Of a stretch of 64,000 bases of DNA, positions 52,939 through 62,634 are shown piece by piece. This stretch comes from Pisolithus tinctorius. Its lineage: Eukaryota > Basidiomycota > Agaricomycetes > Boletales > Pisolithaceae. Every line of letters begins with the position of its first letter. Within the stretch, counting starts at the first letter, position 1. The DNA is taken from positions 124,001 to 188,000 of the forward strand of contig JANFAH010000030.1 of NCBI GenBank assembly GCA_024663395.1, in the 5' to 3' direction. The notes under the pieces are model-generated. The model saw nothing but the letters and a program-made list of their open reading frames with translations. It was not told the DNA's origin and made no database searches. The position numbers and the translations under genes were made by a program.

Positions 52939-53223
52939 TGTAACGCCGATAAGAAGTGCAGAACTTTTAACGGCGGCACAACAAGAAGGATTCTTCGTCT
53001 ACTCGGGTTTCCAGACAATAGTGTCTTATTTCGAGGTAGAAAAGAAGTCCCCATACAGTATGCTACAAGGCCTATTTTATAGGGTAGAGGTTAGGCACGA
53101 AATATGTCAGAGTATCAGTATGGGCTAAGTAGGATCAAACAAATAAATGAGAAACCAATAGATCTGTCATAAGGAAAACAACATCTAACCATACGGTCGA
53201 CAGCGTCGGACCGAATCCTTACA
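52939..53223 (-). repeat. 3' LTR (left copy)
   Basis: This 285-bp repeat is identical in length to the copy at 62345-62629, with four differences, all C/T or G/A changes at CpG dinucleotides. Confidence 0.95.
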
Positions 53224-53234
53224 TTCCCCCCTCC
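53224..53234 (-). other. Polypurine tract
   Basis: The minus strand reads GGAGGGGGGAA immediately before the 3' LTR, the usual plus-strand primer site. Confidence 0.8.
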
Positions 53235-53268
53235 AGGGTACAAAGTACCCTTCCTTCGTGAAGCGGGC

Positions 53269-54306
53269 TTACTCAGCAACACCTCCGGCATTTTCCGCGT
53301 CTCCGCCTTGTTCCATCGTGTCATCCTCGCCTTCGGCGTCTGCTACGCCATCGTACTCTTCTCCGTACTCCTCCTCAAGACCTTCGATGGAGACGTCCAC
53401 GCCTATTGAGCCGACAGCGACATTAGAGGGATCGTGATCAGGCACGCCAGTGTGGTCAGGGAAGACGCCGTAGTGGGAGATCGCATCCAGGGTGATAGTA
53501 GAGGAGCTAGTGACGGGGGCAGGCGAGCGCGAATGGGTAGGCGTCTTATTATTCCTGTGGAAGCTGCCCGCCCTAGTTGCCTCCCTGCGCTTACTCGAGT
53601 TTGACTTTCCAGTGCGACGAGCTTCCACGGGCGATGAACTGGGACGTCCACCCAGTGGGCCCTTGGCATGGCGATCATCCTCCCGACGGCCACGGCGATC
53701 CTGATAGCCTCGCTGGAAGCGCTCACGTTGGCGCTTGAGTCGCTCCGCCGCGTCCCAGAGCATACTATTAAGTGTCTCTGTTTCCACACCATTGAGTATT
53801 TGTCCCCCTTCCCTCTCTTCCTTACTTCGCAGGTCCGCATCCGCTCCCAGGACCTCTTTCTTAGTAGGGGCCGGGCCTGTGATGACTGTACGAGCATTGT
53901 CCCCTGGCTCGTAGTACGCAAACCTTGACCTCGCAGTAGCGTTGCTATTATAGGCGTCCCGAAACTGGAGGTATCCAGCAGGTACGTCAAGTGGATCTCC
54001 ATCCTTCCGCCGCAGAGCTTTATCATATTGGAAGTAGGAACGGACTTGTTCGCGGTGGACGAGCACTCGCCCTTCAGGGTTTCCCAAGCCCGTAGTGTCC
54101 CAGATAGCGAAGAAATCCGGGTTGATCCTCTCGATTAGGTTATTCTCAGCGGCGTCCGACATGCTGGCCATACAGGGCGATTGTGCGTCAGGTAAGTGGT
54201 CGATAGCTAGACTCTGGAGTTCACTGACCACTGCAGATAGCGTGTGCTGCAGTGTGGCTAGGGTGTCTGGGCTTAGGGTCTGCTGCCTAGAAAGTTGAAT
54301 AATCAA
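53269..54306 (-). CDS. Third open frame of the Gypsy element (unknown function)
   Basis: The 345-codon open frame lies between pol and the 3' LTR, starting 66 bp after the pol stop. I recognise no family. The N-terminal third is helix-rich (LATLQHTLSAVVSELQSLA). The middle is basic and Arg-rich (KRQRERFQRGYQDRRGRRED), and the last 60 residues are strongly acidic (EEEYGEEYDGV, EGEDDTMEQ). There is no signal peptide or membrane segment, so it is not an envelope-type protein. The frame is intact and bounded by element sequence, so it is probably translated. A nucleic-acid-binding or chromatin-directed role is conceivable from the charge pattern; this is inference. Confidence 0.7.
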   Translation of the reverse strand: MIIQLSRQQTLSPDTLATLQHTLSAVVSELQSLAIDHLPDAQSPCMASMSDAAENNLIERINPDFFAIWDTTGLGNPEGRVLVHREQVRSYFQYDKALRRKDGDPLDVPAGYLQFRDAYNSNATARSRFAYYEPGDNARTVITGPAPTKKEVLGADADLRSKEEREGGQILNGVETETLNSMLWDAAERLKRQRERFQRGYQDRRGRREDDRHAKGPLGGRPSSSPVEARRTGKSNSSKRREATRAGSFHRNNKTPTHSRSPAPVTSSSTITLDAISHYGVFPDHTGVPDHDPSNVAVGSIGVDVSIEGLEEEYGEEYDGVADAEGEDDTMEQGGDAENAGGVAE

Positions 54307-54372
54307 AGGGGGAGTATGCGACCGATGTCGTTGACTATCAGCGGTAGGTCTAGCTTGTCTGTGCCTGACCTT

Positions 54373-57300
54373 TCAACCGTGACTGTTGTGCCTGCGGCTT
54401 TTACGCCTAGGATTATAGGATGCGCGCGAGGGGGTATGATGGTCGGTGCGAGGGTAGGCCTGACGAGAGCGGTTCTGGTAGTGGCGTGAGGTCTTGGGTG
54501 GACGAGCGGGAGAACGATGGCGACGAGTAGTAGGACGAGGTGGACAGTTTGTGCGAGGACGGGCATTAGCTTGGTGGCTCCGAGGTTGAGATTGTCTAGC
54601 CAAAGGGGAGTTCGGGTACGTGGGTCGAGTTTTACAGTTGGGACATGGGCGGCTTAAATGGGCCCCGCAGACCTGCGGTGCCAAGTGTCCCAAGAACACC
54701 TGGGGGTCGTCGTCCGACGAGCCCCCGTTGCCTGCATCCCTCAATTTCTCAATCCCATCAACCCCAATGGCCTCGAAATAATCGGTAAGAGCCTTTAAGT
54801 GTGCGATCTCATCATATGGTAACCACGTTCGGTCCCCAGCTGTCCACTGGACTTCGAACATCGCATCCGAAAAGCTGCCGTGGTGTCTAATTATCCGATC
54901 GACAGCCCATTCACAATTGGTTCCCCCGAACTCAGGAATTTGGTCGTCCATTCGGCCGGGGAACTTATGGTCATCGTTAGGTATGTGCACCCTTAGCAGC
55001 GATGAATGAAAGACATCATGTATACCTCTCCGTTTCAGAGAATCTGGTAGCTCGACGCGGAAGGAGTTATTCCCGAAGTCCTCCGAGATGCGGTAGGGAC
55101 CTATGAACTTCGGTACGAGCTTCCTTGATGTTCCCTTTGACAGGCTAATATTCTTCGTAGAGATGTACACGAGATCGCCTTTGATGAAAGGGCAAGCGCG
55201 GCACTTTTTATTAGCGCCTGTCGTTTGCTTAATGCGCACTTTCAGGATGGCGTCATGAGCGTCCAATAAGGTGAGTTTCATTTTATTCGCAAACGCTCTT
55301 ACACTCGGATACTCGTCTTTCGTAGGAGCATCCCATATCATTCGTCGAGGCATCCTTCCAGTGTTCAGAAAGAAAGGCGCGTATCCTGTCGACTCCGATG
55401 TCGCGTTGTTTATAGCAAACTCGATGGCGGGTATTCGAGATACCCAGTCCTTTTGGTTTGGACCGATACAACATCTCAACATTTGAGCAATAGTTCGGTT
55501 GGCGCGTTCAGTGGCGCCGTCTGTCTCCGGGTGGTATGCACTGGACATCTTTTGCCTTATCCCAATTAGGTCGTTAAGATGCTTCCAGAAGATGCTCGTG
55601 AATAGGACGTCTCGGTCGCTAACTATCGCCCGAGGTAAGCCGTGGTGCTTGTATACCTCGGTGAACATTAACTCCGCCACTTCGCGAGCGGTGTAGGTGG
55701 TTCTACTTGGCACTATGTGTACCATGGACGTTAATAAGTCTATGATCACAGTTATGGAGTCATATTCTCCGTCATGGTCCTTAGATTCGGGGAGAGGTCC
55801 CACGAAATCAACCCCGATCGCTTCCCAAGGTCTCGAAGGTACGGGCAGTGGGTTCAGGAGTCCAAACAGTTTGTGAGTAGGGGGCTTGCTTCGTTGGCAA
55901 GTTTGACAAGATGTACAAAATGTGGTGACATCTTTCACCATTGACTCCCACCACAGGAATTCGCGTATGTACGATACTGTTTTCTTAGCGCCTAGATGGG
56001 CTAGTAGCGAGTGAGCATGGTCTATGACAGTCTCTCTAATTCGTCTGCCATCCACCTCTATGTCCGGGACACAGAGGACGGTACGATCTGTGAGTTTCAG
56101 GCGAATATAGCCATCTGTCGTGACTTCAAAATTTTTGAATGCCTGTGGCTCGTCCATGATTTGCTTAAAAAAAGGGTCTCTATCGTACTTATGCTGTGCC
56201 GCTGTGATCACACCTTCATTGCCCGGATATACGACCAATGGGGCCTTTATTCCTGTACTCGCCAAAGCGTTACTCGTGTGTACTGCGTGTTGTTCTGTAC
56301 TCGGCAGCGAGCACGTGTCCTGTAAAGTGCTTGCAGTGTGTGCATTGTGTGTATCCGTAATAGGGGGACGTTCTCTGTCCTTTCCCCCCTTCATTCGTTC
56401 GCCTGGTCCAAGGAGAACGAATCGATCCTTCATCCTTCTGGCGAATTCCATGCCTGTTTCGGGGCGGCCAGTTTCTGCTGGGGGCGTAGGAGATCGTCGC
56501 CACCATGTGGTCAGTTTCTTAGCAGTGGACCGAACAGGTGAGTCAGTTGGTGTTCCGACATCCCCCGCCTCACAGCTCCCTGCGATGCACAGGTCCGGGT
56601 CCCCTTCCGAGGTGGGGCCCTTCCTGTCGTCCATCGCTACCTGCGATGTCCCTGGAGGTTTCACAATCAACCTTATGCGACGCACTGGTGGGTTCTTTAC
56701 ACCTGACATTCCCGCAGGTGTAACCTGCGGGTCATTGTCAATCCGCTCGCCCACTCCCCGATTATGAGATCTGGTCGACATTGCCAACGCTTCGACTCTG
56801 ACGTATAGAGGTGCACTGATGACCTGCTGTCGTCGTTCTGGCAAGGCTGATCCCTCGACATCCAAATCATGGTGTAGGTATTCACTCGGCGCTCTGATCG
56901 TGCCAGGAGCGTCGAACTCGTACATTCTGGATAACATGTCAGGGAGCACATTCTCATTTCCTGGTACGTATTTGATTTCGAAATCGAACTTGGCCAATTT
57001 TTCTAACCATCGCGCCTGCCATCCAGACAGATCCTTTTGATCTAGTAGGTGCGTCAAACTCTTGTGGTCGGTGACCCACGTGAAGCGAGTACCTTGTAGG
57101 ATATCGCGATGCCTCAGCATCGTTTCGACTCCCGCAAGAAGCTCTTGTTCGTGCACAGGGTAGTTTCTCTGGGCTGATGACATCTTTGCAGAGTAGAATG
57201 CGGCAACCTTAGCCGCCTTCCAATCTTTCCCCTGCGCAATCACACCTCCAATGCCGTTACCACAAGCGTCAGTCATCACCCAGATGGGTTCACGGTCCGG

Positions 57301-60000
57301 ATCATAATTCAGCGGCACGCGACAATGTTGCACGCAGGCGGCGACGTAGGACTTCACTGTCTCAAAAGCGCGTTGTTCTGTGTATGTCCACCGGAAAGGT
57401 CGGGTCTCAGCACTCGCCTCGGCGAGTACCCCCAAGGGTATGCGCACTTTGTAGATGTCATCAGCGAGATAGCCTACTGACCCAATGAACCCCTTGCACA
57501 GCGTGCGATTCGTGGGTGCTTTCCAATTTAGTATTCGGTCAACCTTTTCTGGGTCCATTTTTATCCCATCGTCAGTGACGACGCGCCCGAGTATCTTAAC
57601 CTCATTGCAGAGGAACCTCAACTTTTTATCGCTAAGGTACAGTTTCTCTCGTGTGAGGATTTCGAGGACAGTTCTGACATGGTGTACATGCTCTTCTAGC
57701 GTGTTCGAATAGATGATTATATCATCCAGATACACGTCCATGAAAGTGCCAATGTGCTCACCGAAGATATGGTTCATCAGAGCTTGGTACGTGGCGGGCG
57801 CGTTACAGTCGCCTTGCTGCATGACGAGGCTAACCATGTTTCCATCAGGAGTAGTTACTGCCGTTCGCTCAACATGTTCGGGGATGACCCTAATCTGTTC
57901 GTACACGTCCGCACCGTCAATAATCGAGCGATACAGTTTCTTGGCTATGCGTCGAAGGATCCCATCCATGTCCGGCATTGGGGACAATAATTTTCGAGTA
58001 TTCTTATTTCGTTCCTGAAGGTCAACTACCACTCGAAGGCGGGGAGGGTTTCCTGCCTTCGGGATCAACAGCATGGGGCAAGTATTTCGCGCTGCTGTGA
58101 GTTCCCAACGGCCCGTCCTCAAGTATGCGTTCTTCTTTTCGGACCACAAGGGTCGTAACGCTTCTGGACACCTAGATGGCCGCCATGGATAAATCTTCTT
58201 CTCGTCTATGAGTGGGATCTCGTGATTAATCGCTCTGAAAGGGGGCAGAGCCGTAGCGCCGACTTGGGAGCATAGAGGCTTCGCTAGCTCCTGTAGGTAC
58301 TTTCTCACCTTCGCGATACTCTCATGATATATTTCCGTAGCGCGCGATTCCAGGGTCGATACCTGTTCGCCCTTCATCTCAGTTGGGGTTGTACTACCAA
58401 TCACCACTCTCGGGGAATGTAGTCCCACCATGACTTTGTGCTGATACAAGAACGGCGTCCCAAGGATAAGATCGTAGTTTTGTAAGTTCATCACATCAAA
58501 GTGTCGTTCACAATCAATGCCCTGGTACTGTAGGTGTACTCTCGTCCCGAAGTTTACCTTCGAACGCGATCCTTGTACCGCCAGCTGTATGGTAAGTGGC
58601 TTTTCAAGCAGGATCCGTTTCACTTTTAATTGCTCCGCTAGCATTACTGACATAAAGTCAGCCAGCGATCCGGTGTCGATCAAAGCTCGTGCTGGGTGGC
58701 CATTGATGTGCACCACCACCACTAAAGGCTTTGGTATCTTTCGCGTGAAGTCCTTAGCTATTGAAGCGTTTTGTTGGAGGGTCGTCCGATCGTCATTACG
58801 AACGGTAGTACCATTCAGGTGGATCGCACTACAAGGTATGTCCTCTCTGGAGTCATGGTGCTTATTATCCGCCTCCTCAAGGTCCTCGTCTACCGTCAGG
58901 GACTGGATCCCTATGTCGTCGTCGCCTTCGAAAGGGTCGCAGCTCGTCAACTCCATACACGCACGAAAGAGCTTCTTAGCATGCCAGCGGGCGACGTCAA
59001 AATAGGGGGTGGTCACCCTGCTAATTGGGAGTTCAAAGCACAGAGCCATATGGTAATTGAGCACCTCGAACGTTGTATCATCCTTCCTGACACACACGAA
59101 TCGATCCGCATTTCCGCCTTCCAGGACCTGGAGACTATATTCTCTGAGTCTAGCCTCGATGCGATCTTCGAAGGGCCTGCCCATCGGACGAGATCTCCAG
59201 GTTCTGGACCTTTCGCGGTTCCGTAACTCAGCCTTTGGGATGCCTGCGCGCTCCCCTTTCCTAAACCAGTACCAACTATCAAGTCGGAACGCAGGGTTGA
59301 GTAGGAGGTGAGTGTCGATTCTGATCTCGTCTCCTGGTCCTAATACGTCTCTCTCGCTTTCCGCGATCATATGTTGTCCGGTGCCCAAGTCGTATACGAG
59401 GAATCGGGAATCCATGAAGGTGCTCAGCAAGTCCGGGTCGTCGCCTGGGTAGCAAATCCCGGCCAATCGGTCCATTGCGCATTCTTCCAAGGGGTGTCCG
59501 AGCCGGGTTCCCAACGATTGGTATCCCTGGAACGGTCTACGATCATACGCATATATTTGCATTCCGGTGGGTAAGTCATCTTCATCAGTAGTAAAAATGT
59601 CACTAAGTCTTTCTTCGTCGTCGTCATCCGAGATGCTCTCGAGAGCGGGGAGGTCATCATCCGGTAGGTCTTCTTCGTCTTGGACCCTAGGGCCTCGAGT
59701 TTGAATGAAATTTACAGAGATCTCAGGGTCGTGATCGACTGACGCGGCCAATTGACGTTGGCACTCAACATCCCCAAAGTCGACATCCACTCCAAAACTC
59801 GCAACGCCTGGGGGCTTGTTGGGTGTGGAGACGGTGTGGCGATCAGGACAGTTCCTCGAGAAGTGTCCAGACTTGTGGCAGATAAAGCAGAGGCCTTCTG
59901 CTTTATGACGCTCTTGCTCCTCCTTACTTAGCTTTGGGCTATCGCGCTTACGCCTATCCGGACGTTTCGCGCGTTGTCCTCCTGTCTTAGAGGAATCCAT
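54373..60000 (-). CDS. Gypsy pol polyprotein (NC knuckle-PR-RT-RH-IN-chromo)
   Basis: This is a single 1,875-codon frame. A CX2CX4HX4C zinc knuckle (CFICHKSGHFSRNC) sits at residues 38-51; it normally belongs to the end of gag. The aspartic protease ALIDTGSLADF is near residue 440, the reverse transcriptase VYLDDIIIYS near 755, RNase H VMTDACGNGIGG near 905, and the integrase HHCC zinc finger near 1340-1370. The DDE core lies in GVDFVGPLP, SDRDVLF and DGATERANR, near 1395-1500. A chromo-like segment with FEVQWTAGDRTWLP is near 1715, followed by a basic Pro/Arg-rich tail. It is in the same frame as gag, separated from its stop by 42 sense codons before the ATG at 60000. All catalytic residues look intact, so the copy may still be active. 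Confidence 0.93.
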   Translation of the reverse strand: MDSSKTGGQRAKRPDRRKRDSPKLSKEEQERHKAEGLCFICHKSGHFSRNCPDRHTVSTPNKPPGVASFGVDVDFGDVECQRQLAASVDHDPEISVNFIQTRGPRVQDEEDLPDDDLPALESISDDDDEERLSDIFTTDEDDLPTGMQIYAYDRRPFQGYQSLGTRLGHPLEECAMDRLAGICYPGDDPDLLSTFMDSRFLVYDLGTGQHMIAESERDVLGPGDEIRIDTHLLLNPAFRLDSWYWFRKGERAGIPKAELRNRERSRTWRSRPMGRPFEDRIEARLREYSLQVLEGGNADRFVCVRKDDTTFEVLNYHMALCFELPISRVTTPYFDVARWHAKKLFRACMELTSCDPFEGDDDIGIQSLTVDEDLEEADNKHHDSREDIPCSAIHLNGTTVRNDDRTTLQQNASIAKDFTRKIPKPLVVVVHINGHPARALIDTGSLADFMSVMLAEQLKVKRILLEKPLTIQLAVQGSRSKVNFGTRVHLQYQGIDCERHFDVMNLQNYDLILGTPFLYQHKVMVGLHSPRVVIGSTTPTEMKGEQVSTLESRATEIYHESIAKVRKYLQELAKPLCSQVGATALPPFRAINHEIPLIDEKKIYPWRPSRCPEALRPLWSEKKNAYLRTGRWELTAARNTCPMLLIPKAGNPPRLRVVVDLQERNKNTRKLLSPMPDMDGILRRIAKKLYRSIIDGADVYEQIRVIPEHVERTAVTTPDGNMVSLVMQQGDCNAPATYQALMNHIFGEHIGTFMDVYLDDIIIYSNTLEEHVHHVRTVLEILTREKLYLSDKKLRFLCNEVKILGRVVTDDGIKMDPEKVDRILNWKAPTNRTLCKGFIGSVGYLADDIYKVRIPLGVLAEASAETRPFRWTYTEQRAFETVKSYVAACVQHCRVPLNYDPDREPIWVMTDACGNGIGGVIAQGKDWKAAKVAAFYSAKMSSAQRNYPVHEQELLAGVETMLRHRDILQGTRFTWVTDHKSLTHLLDQKDLSGWQARWLEKLAKFDFEIKYVPGNENVLPDMLSRMYEFDAPGTIRAPSEYLHHDLDVEGSALPERRQQVISAPLYVRVEALAMSTRSHNRGVGERIDNDPQVTPAGMSGVKNPPVRRIRLIVKPPGTSQVAMDDRKGPTSEGDPDLCIAGSCEAGDVGTPTDSPVRSTAKKLTTWWRRSPTPPAETGRPETGMEFARRMKDRFVLLGPGERMKGGKDRERPPITDTHNAHTASTLQDTCSLPSTEQHAVHTSNALASTGIKAPLVVYPGNEGVITAAQHKYDRDPFFKQIMDEPQAFKNFEVTTDGYIRLKLTDRTVLCVPDIEVDGRRIRETVIDHAHSLLAHLGAKKTVSYIREFLWWESMVKDVTTFCTSCQTCQRSKPPTHKLFGLLNPLPVPSRPWEAIGVDFVGPLPESKDHDGEYDSITVIIDLLTSMVHIVPSRTTYTAREVAELMFTEVYKHHGLPRAIVSDRDVLFTSIFWKHLNDLIGIRQKMSSAYHPETDGATERANRTIAQMLRCCIGPNQKDWVSRIPAIEFAINNATSESTGYAPFFLNTGRMPRRMIWDAPTKDEYPSVRAFANKMKLTLLDAHDAILKVRIKQTTGANKKCRACPFIKGDLVYISTKNISLSKGTSRKLVPKFIGPYRISEDFGNNSFRVELPDSLKRRGIHDVFHSSLLRVHIPNDDHKFPGRMDDQIPEFGGTNCEWAVDRIIRHHGSFSDAMFEVQWTAGDRTWLPYDEIAHLKALTDYFEAIGVDGIEKLRDAGNGGSSDDDPQVFLGHLAPQVCGAHLSRPCPNCKTRPTYPNSPLARQSQPRSHQANARPRTNCPPRPTTRRHRSPARPPKTSRHYQNRSRQAYPRTDHHTPSRASYNPRRKSRRHNSHG

Positions 60001-60126
60001 GGGTGTTGAGTCCTTAGCGTTCCCATCACCTTTGTATCTCCCCTTACGGGTACGCGGTCGCCTTTGTCTTGGGGTTTCTGTTTCTCCGGTCGAGACGGCT
60101 GCACTTTCAACGGTGCGCTTTTTACT

Positions 60127-62214
60127 TCACCGTCTCCGTGACTTATGAACATAGTCCCCAGTGATTGATTGCGCGATCTCGAGTATCTCTGCAGAGGCTA
60201 CGACCTTTTTTAGCATTGAGATTTCTGGGTTCAGCTTTTCTTTCCATAGGTCGCGCTGTAGTTCTCGGCAGAGTCCCGACCAGAACTTATGTACTTTGGT
60301 GCATTCATTCGTCTCCCCAATCATATTCCAAATCTCATTCAGCTCGTAAAGGTAATTTTTAACAGTCTTGGAGTTCTGATAACAGGACTGAAGTTTTTCT
60401 CTCTGGCGCATTCGGAAATTGATGGGGAAACAGTAGTTGAATAACTCAGTGAAGAAATCGGAAAGCCTCCATTTGTAGGGGTCCCCGGATACTTCACGCA
60501 CATAGAACTCATGTGCTTTCCCCGTTAGGTAATGCGACAGTATGAACGCGTGCTTCTTTGTCTCAATGCGCCCATCCTCGACGTATGCTGTTCCCTCTGT
60601 GACGAAGCGATGAAACGCGTGAGGGTTATCGGACCCATCATACTTGTTAGGTGGGATGGGTTTCAAAGTGGTCTTCCAGCAGGATCTAGATCTCCTTTTT
60701 GACTTATGTGCTCGGCGACTACGGCTTTTCTGCCGCTTGGATCTTCCCCGTCGCCGATGCCCTCGTGACCTGCCGGAGCTCGACGAGGATTCGCTGGAGC
60801 TCGATGAGCTGCCAGAGGTGCTCGACATATCATCCGATTCCGAAGCCGATCCGTCATCGCTTGAGGTACTGCATTTCGAACTCGAAGAGGTGGACGGATC
60901 TGAACTCGAGTCGTCCTCCGGGGAGCTACTCTCGGAGCCATCGCTCGAGCTAGAGCTAGACTTGCTATTATCTGTTGATTCACGTCGACGCGTTGATTTC
61001 CATTTCCTTTTGGTTTTACTAGTGCGTTTTTCGTCCTTTTCGAGACGTTTAAAGGCGAGCCCAATATAGCTCTTAGGGTTTATCTGTTTTACAGGTTCCA
61101 TGGCCCTTGGCATCTTTTGGCGTTCCCGCCTCTTATGGTCCTGGCGGACAACTTTATCCACCATCTCCTTTACAGGATTGGGAGGAACCTTCGAAGGAGC
61201 GGGTTTCTTCGTGTTTTCCCTTCTCTTTGATTTCTCTTTCTTAGGGAGTCGTTCAGCACGATTGTCGCCCCCACTGGCCTTCTTCTGGGGGACGTCTTCG
61301 TTGGCCGATGTGGCATCCTCCGGGTTACCCCTTTCCACTGGTCCCGTCAGGTTGGGATCACTCTTACTTGCCAGTTTGTTCAAGGTGTTCCATGACGCGA
61401 GGGCCGCGCGTTGCGCATTTGTATCTATTTCACTGTCGCTGAAATTTAAGTTTCCCCAATTTCTAGGATCAGGTCCTTTCCCTTTGAGATCTCTCCGGGT
61501 AGTGGACGCTTCGCCTTCGGATGTAGTAGGATCGGGGTTATCCCTCGTTGTCGATAGCGACCTCCTTCGGATTCTCTCCCACTCATCTGGGGTTAGTCGT
61601 CTTTCGGCTTTTCGGATTGCATCTCTTTGATCAGATCTCAGCATGCTATGAGCGCGTCGCTCGCACGACCTCTTGCGCTTCACTTCCGTCCAGTCATCAT
61701 ACTCAACATCTATTTCGCTCATAGGGAAGATGGAGTTGCACTGGACCTTATCGGGTAGGTTCTCGTTTTCTTCGTGAGTCGGTACCCAGACTCTAACAGC
61801 ACAAGCCTTTACAGCTTCCGGGACTTCAACATCACCGGGATTCATCGGCGAGGCTATCCTCGAGCCGGTATTCTCTGGCGAGGTAACTCTCAAGCCGAGG
61901 TAATTTGGCGAGTTCACTCTCGAGCCAGGGTCTATTGGCAAGCTTACTCTCGAGCCAGGGAGGGTAGCGGCAGCTCCTTTGGGCGCTGGGCTTGGGTCCC
62001 TCAAGCCAGTCCTTACCACGTCACTATAACTCCGGATGTTATCAGTGACGGGCCTTTCGATTGGGGTGGAATATTGACTTCCTATTGGAGTCATTTTTGG
62101 GAGCGAAGACTTATCGGCGATGTCAGCACCAGGCTGAGTCGTTGACGGGCTAGGAGGTAATGACGATGCCCGAGCTTTTGTAGCTCGGTGGGCAGTTGCG
62201 CGGGTATTAACCAT
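60127..62214 (-). CDS. Gypsy gag-like protein
   Basis: This is a 695-codon frame starting 130 nt inside the 5' LTR. The N-terminal half is low-complexity and Ser/Pro-rich. Residues of about 400-510 form a long acidic Ser/Asp tract followed by an Arg/Ser/Lys-rich stretch, an SR-protein-like pattern. About 510-680 is the retrotransposon gag/capsid domain (PNKYDGSDNPHAFHRFV, HYLTGKAHEFY, YLYELNEIWNMIG). It ends in KSRRR and a UGA codon, upstream of the zinc knuckle that sits in the pol frame. Confidence 0.88.
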   Translation of the reverse strand: MVNTRATAHRATKARASSLPPSPSTTQPGADIADKSSLPKMTPIGSQYSTPIERPVTDNIRSYSDVVRTGLRDPSPAPKGAAATLPGSRVSLPIDPGSRVNSPNYLGLRVTSPENTGSRIASPMNPGDVEVPEAVKACAVRVWVPTHEENENLPDKVQCNSIFPMSEIDVEYDDWTEVKRKRSCERRAHSMLRSDQRDAIRKAERRLTPDEWERIRRRSLSTTRDNPDPTTSEGEASTTRRDLKGKGPDPRNWGNLNFSDSEIDTNAQRAALASWNTLNKLASKSDPNLTGPVERGNPEDATSANEDVPQKKASGGDNRAERLPKKEKSKRRENTKKPAPSKVPPNPVKEMVDKVVRQDHKRRERQKMPRAMEPVKQINPKSYIGLAFKRLEKDEKRTSKTKRKWKSTRRRESTDNSKSSSSSSDGSESSSPEDDSSSDPSTSSSSKCSTSSDDGSASESDDMSSTSGSSSSSSESSSSSGRSRGHRRRGRSKRQKSRSRRAHKSKRRSRSCWKTTLKPIPPNKYDGSDNPHAFHRFVTEGTAYVEDGRIETKKHAFILSHYLTGKAHEFYVREVSGDPYKWRLSDFFTELFNYCFPINFRMRQREKLQSCYQNSKTVKNYLYELNEIWNMIGETNECTKVHKFWSGLCRELQRDLWKEKLNPEISMLKKVVASAEILEIAQSITGDYVHKSRRR

Positions 62215-62344
62215 TTCTTTTTTATCAAGTGTATGATACTTACTCTTGTCTTCGCAGCGGATCAGTTCTGCGAATGGTCGAGAAGGTATCTGGTGTGTTC
62301 GTTATTGGGTTTGAGGTAAGACCTTGTTTTGCAGGAAAAAAATA

Positions 62345-62629
62345 TGTAACGCCGATAAGAAGTGCAGAACTTTTAATGGCAGCACAACAAGAAGGATTCT
62401 TCGTCTACTCAGGTTTCCAGACAATAGTGTCTTATTTCGAGGTAGAAAAGAAGTCCCCATACAGTACGCTACAAGGCCTATTTTATAGGGTAGAGGTTAG
62501 GCACGAAATATGTCAGAGTATCAGTATGGGCTAAGTAGGATCAAACAAATAAATGAGAAACCAATAGATCTGTCATAAGGAAAACAACATCTAACCATAC
62601 GGTCGACAGCGTCGGACCGAATCCTTACA
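62345..62629 (-). repeat. 5' LTR (right copy)
   Basis: This is the promoter LTR for the minus-strand element. Its TACA end is followed by the GTGAG target duplication at 62630-62634. Confidence 0.95.
62478..62490 (-). promoter_or_regulatory. TATA box in the 5' LTR
   Basis: The minus strand reads CCTATAAAATAGG about midway through the LTR, a plausible core promoter of the element. Confidence 0.55.
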
Positions 62630-62634
62630 GTGAG
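62630..62634. repeat. Gypsy target-site duplication, right (GTGAG)
   Basis: This is the second copy of the 5-bp duplication; helicase-derived sequence follows directly. Confidence 0.85.

Larger units (their letters stand above)
52939..62629 (-). mobile_element. Full-length Ty3/Gypsy chromovirus LTR retrotransposon
   Basis: The element is 9,691 bp on the minus strand with 285-bp LTRs (TGTA...TACA ends), a GTGAG target duplication, a polypurine tract next to the 3' LTR, and gag, pol and a third open frame, all uninterrupted apart from one UGA between gag and pol. Pol order is protease, reverse transcriptase, RNase H, integrase, with a C-terminal chromo-like segment, which is the Metaviridae order. 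No TGG-starting primer-binding site is present after the 5' LTR; the sequence there is TATTTTTTTCCTGC, so priming is unclear. LTR divergence is 4 in 285, indicating recent insertion. It lies in helicase pseudogene C. Confidence 0.93.

Noticed and set aside
53269..54306. Envelope-like gene in the Gypsy element
   Set aside because: The product has no signal peptide, membrane helix or cysteine pattern; it is a charged soluble protein.
62300..62344. tRNA-type primer-binding site after the 5' LTR
   Set aside because: The minus strand reads TATTTTTTTCCTGC with no TGG start; no convincing match could be made by eye.
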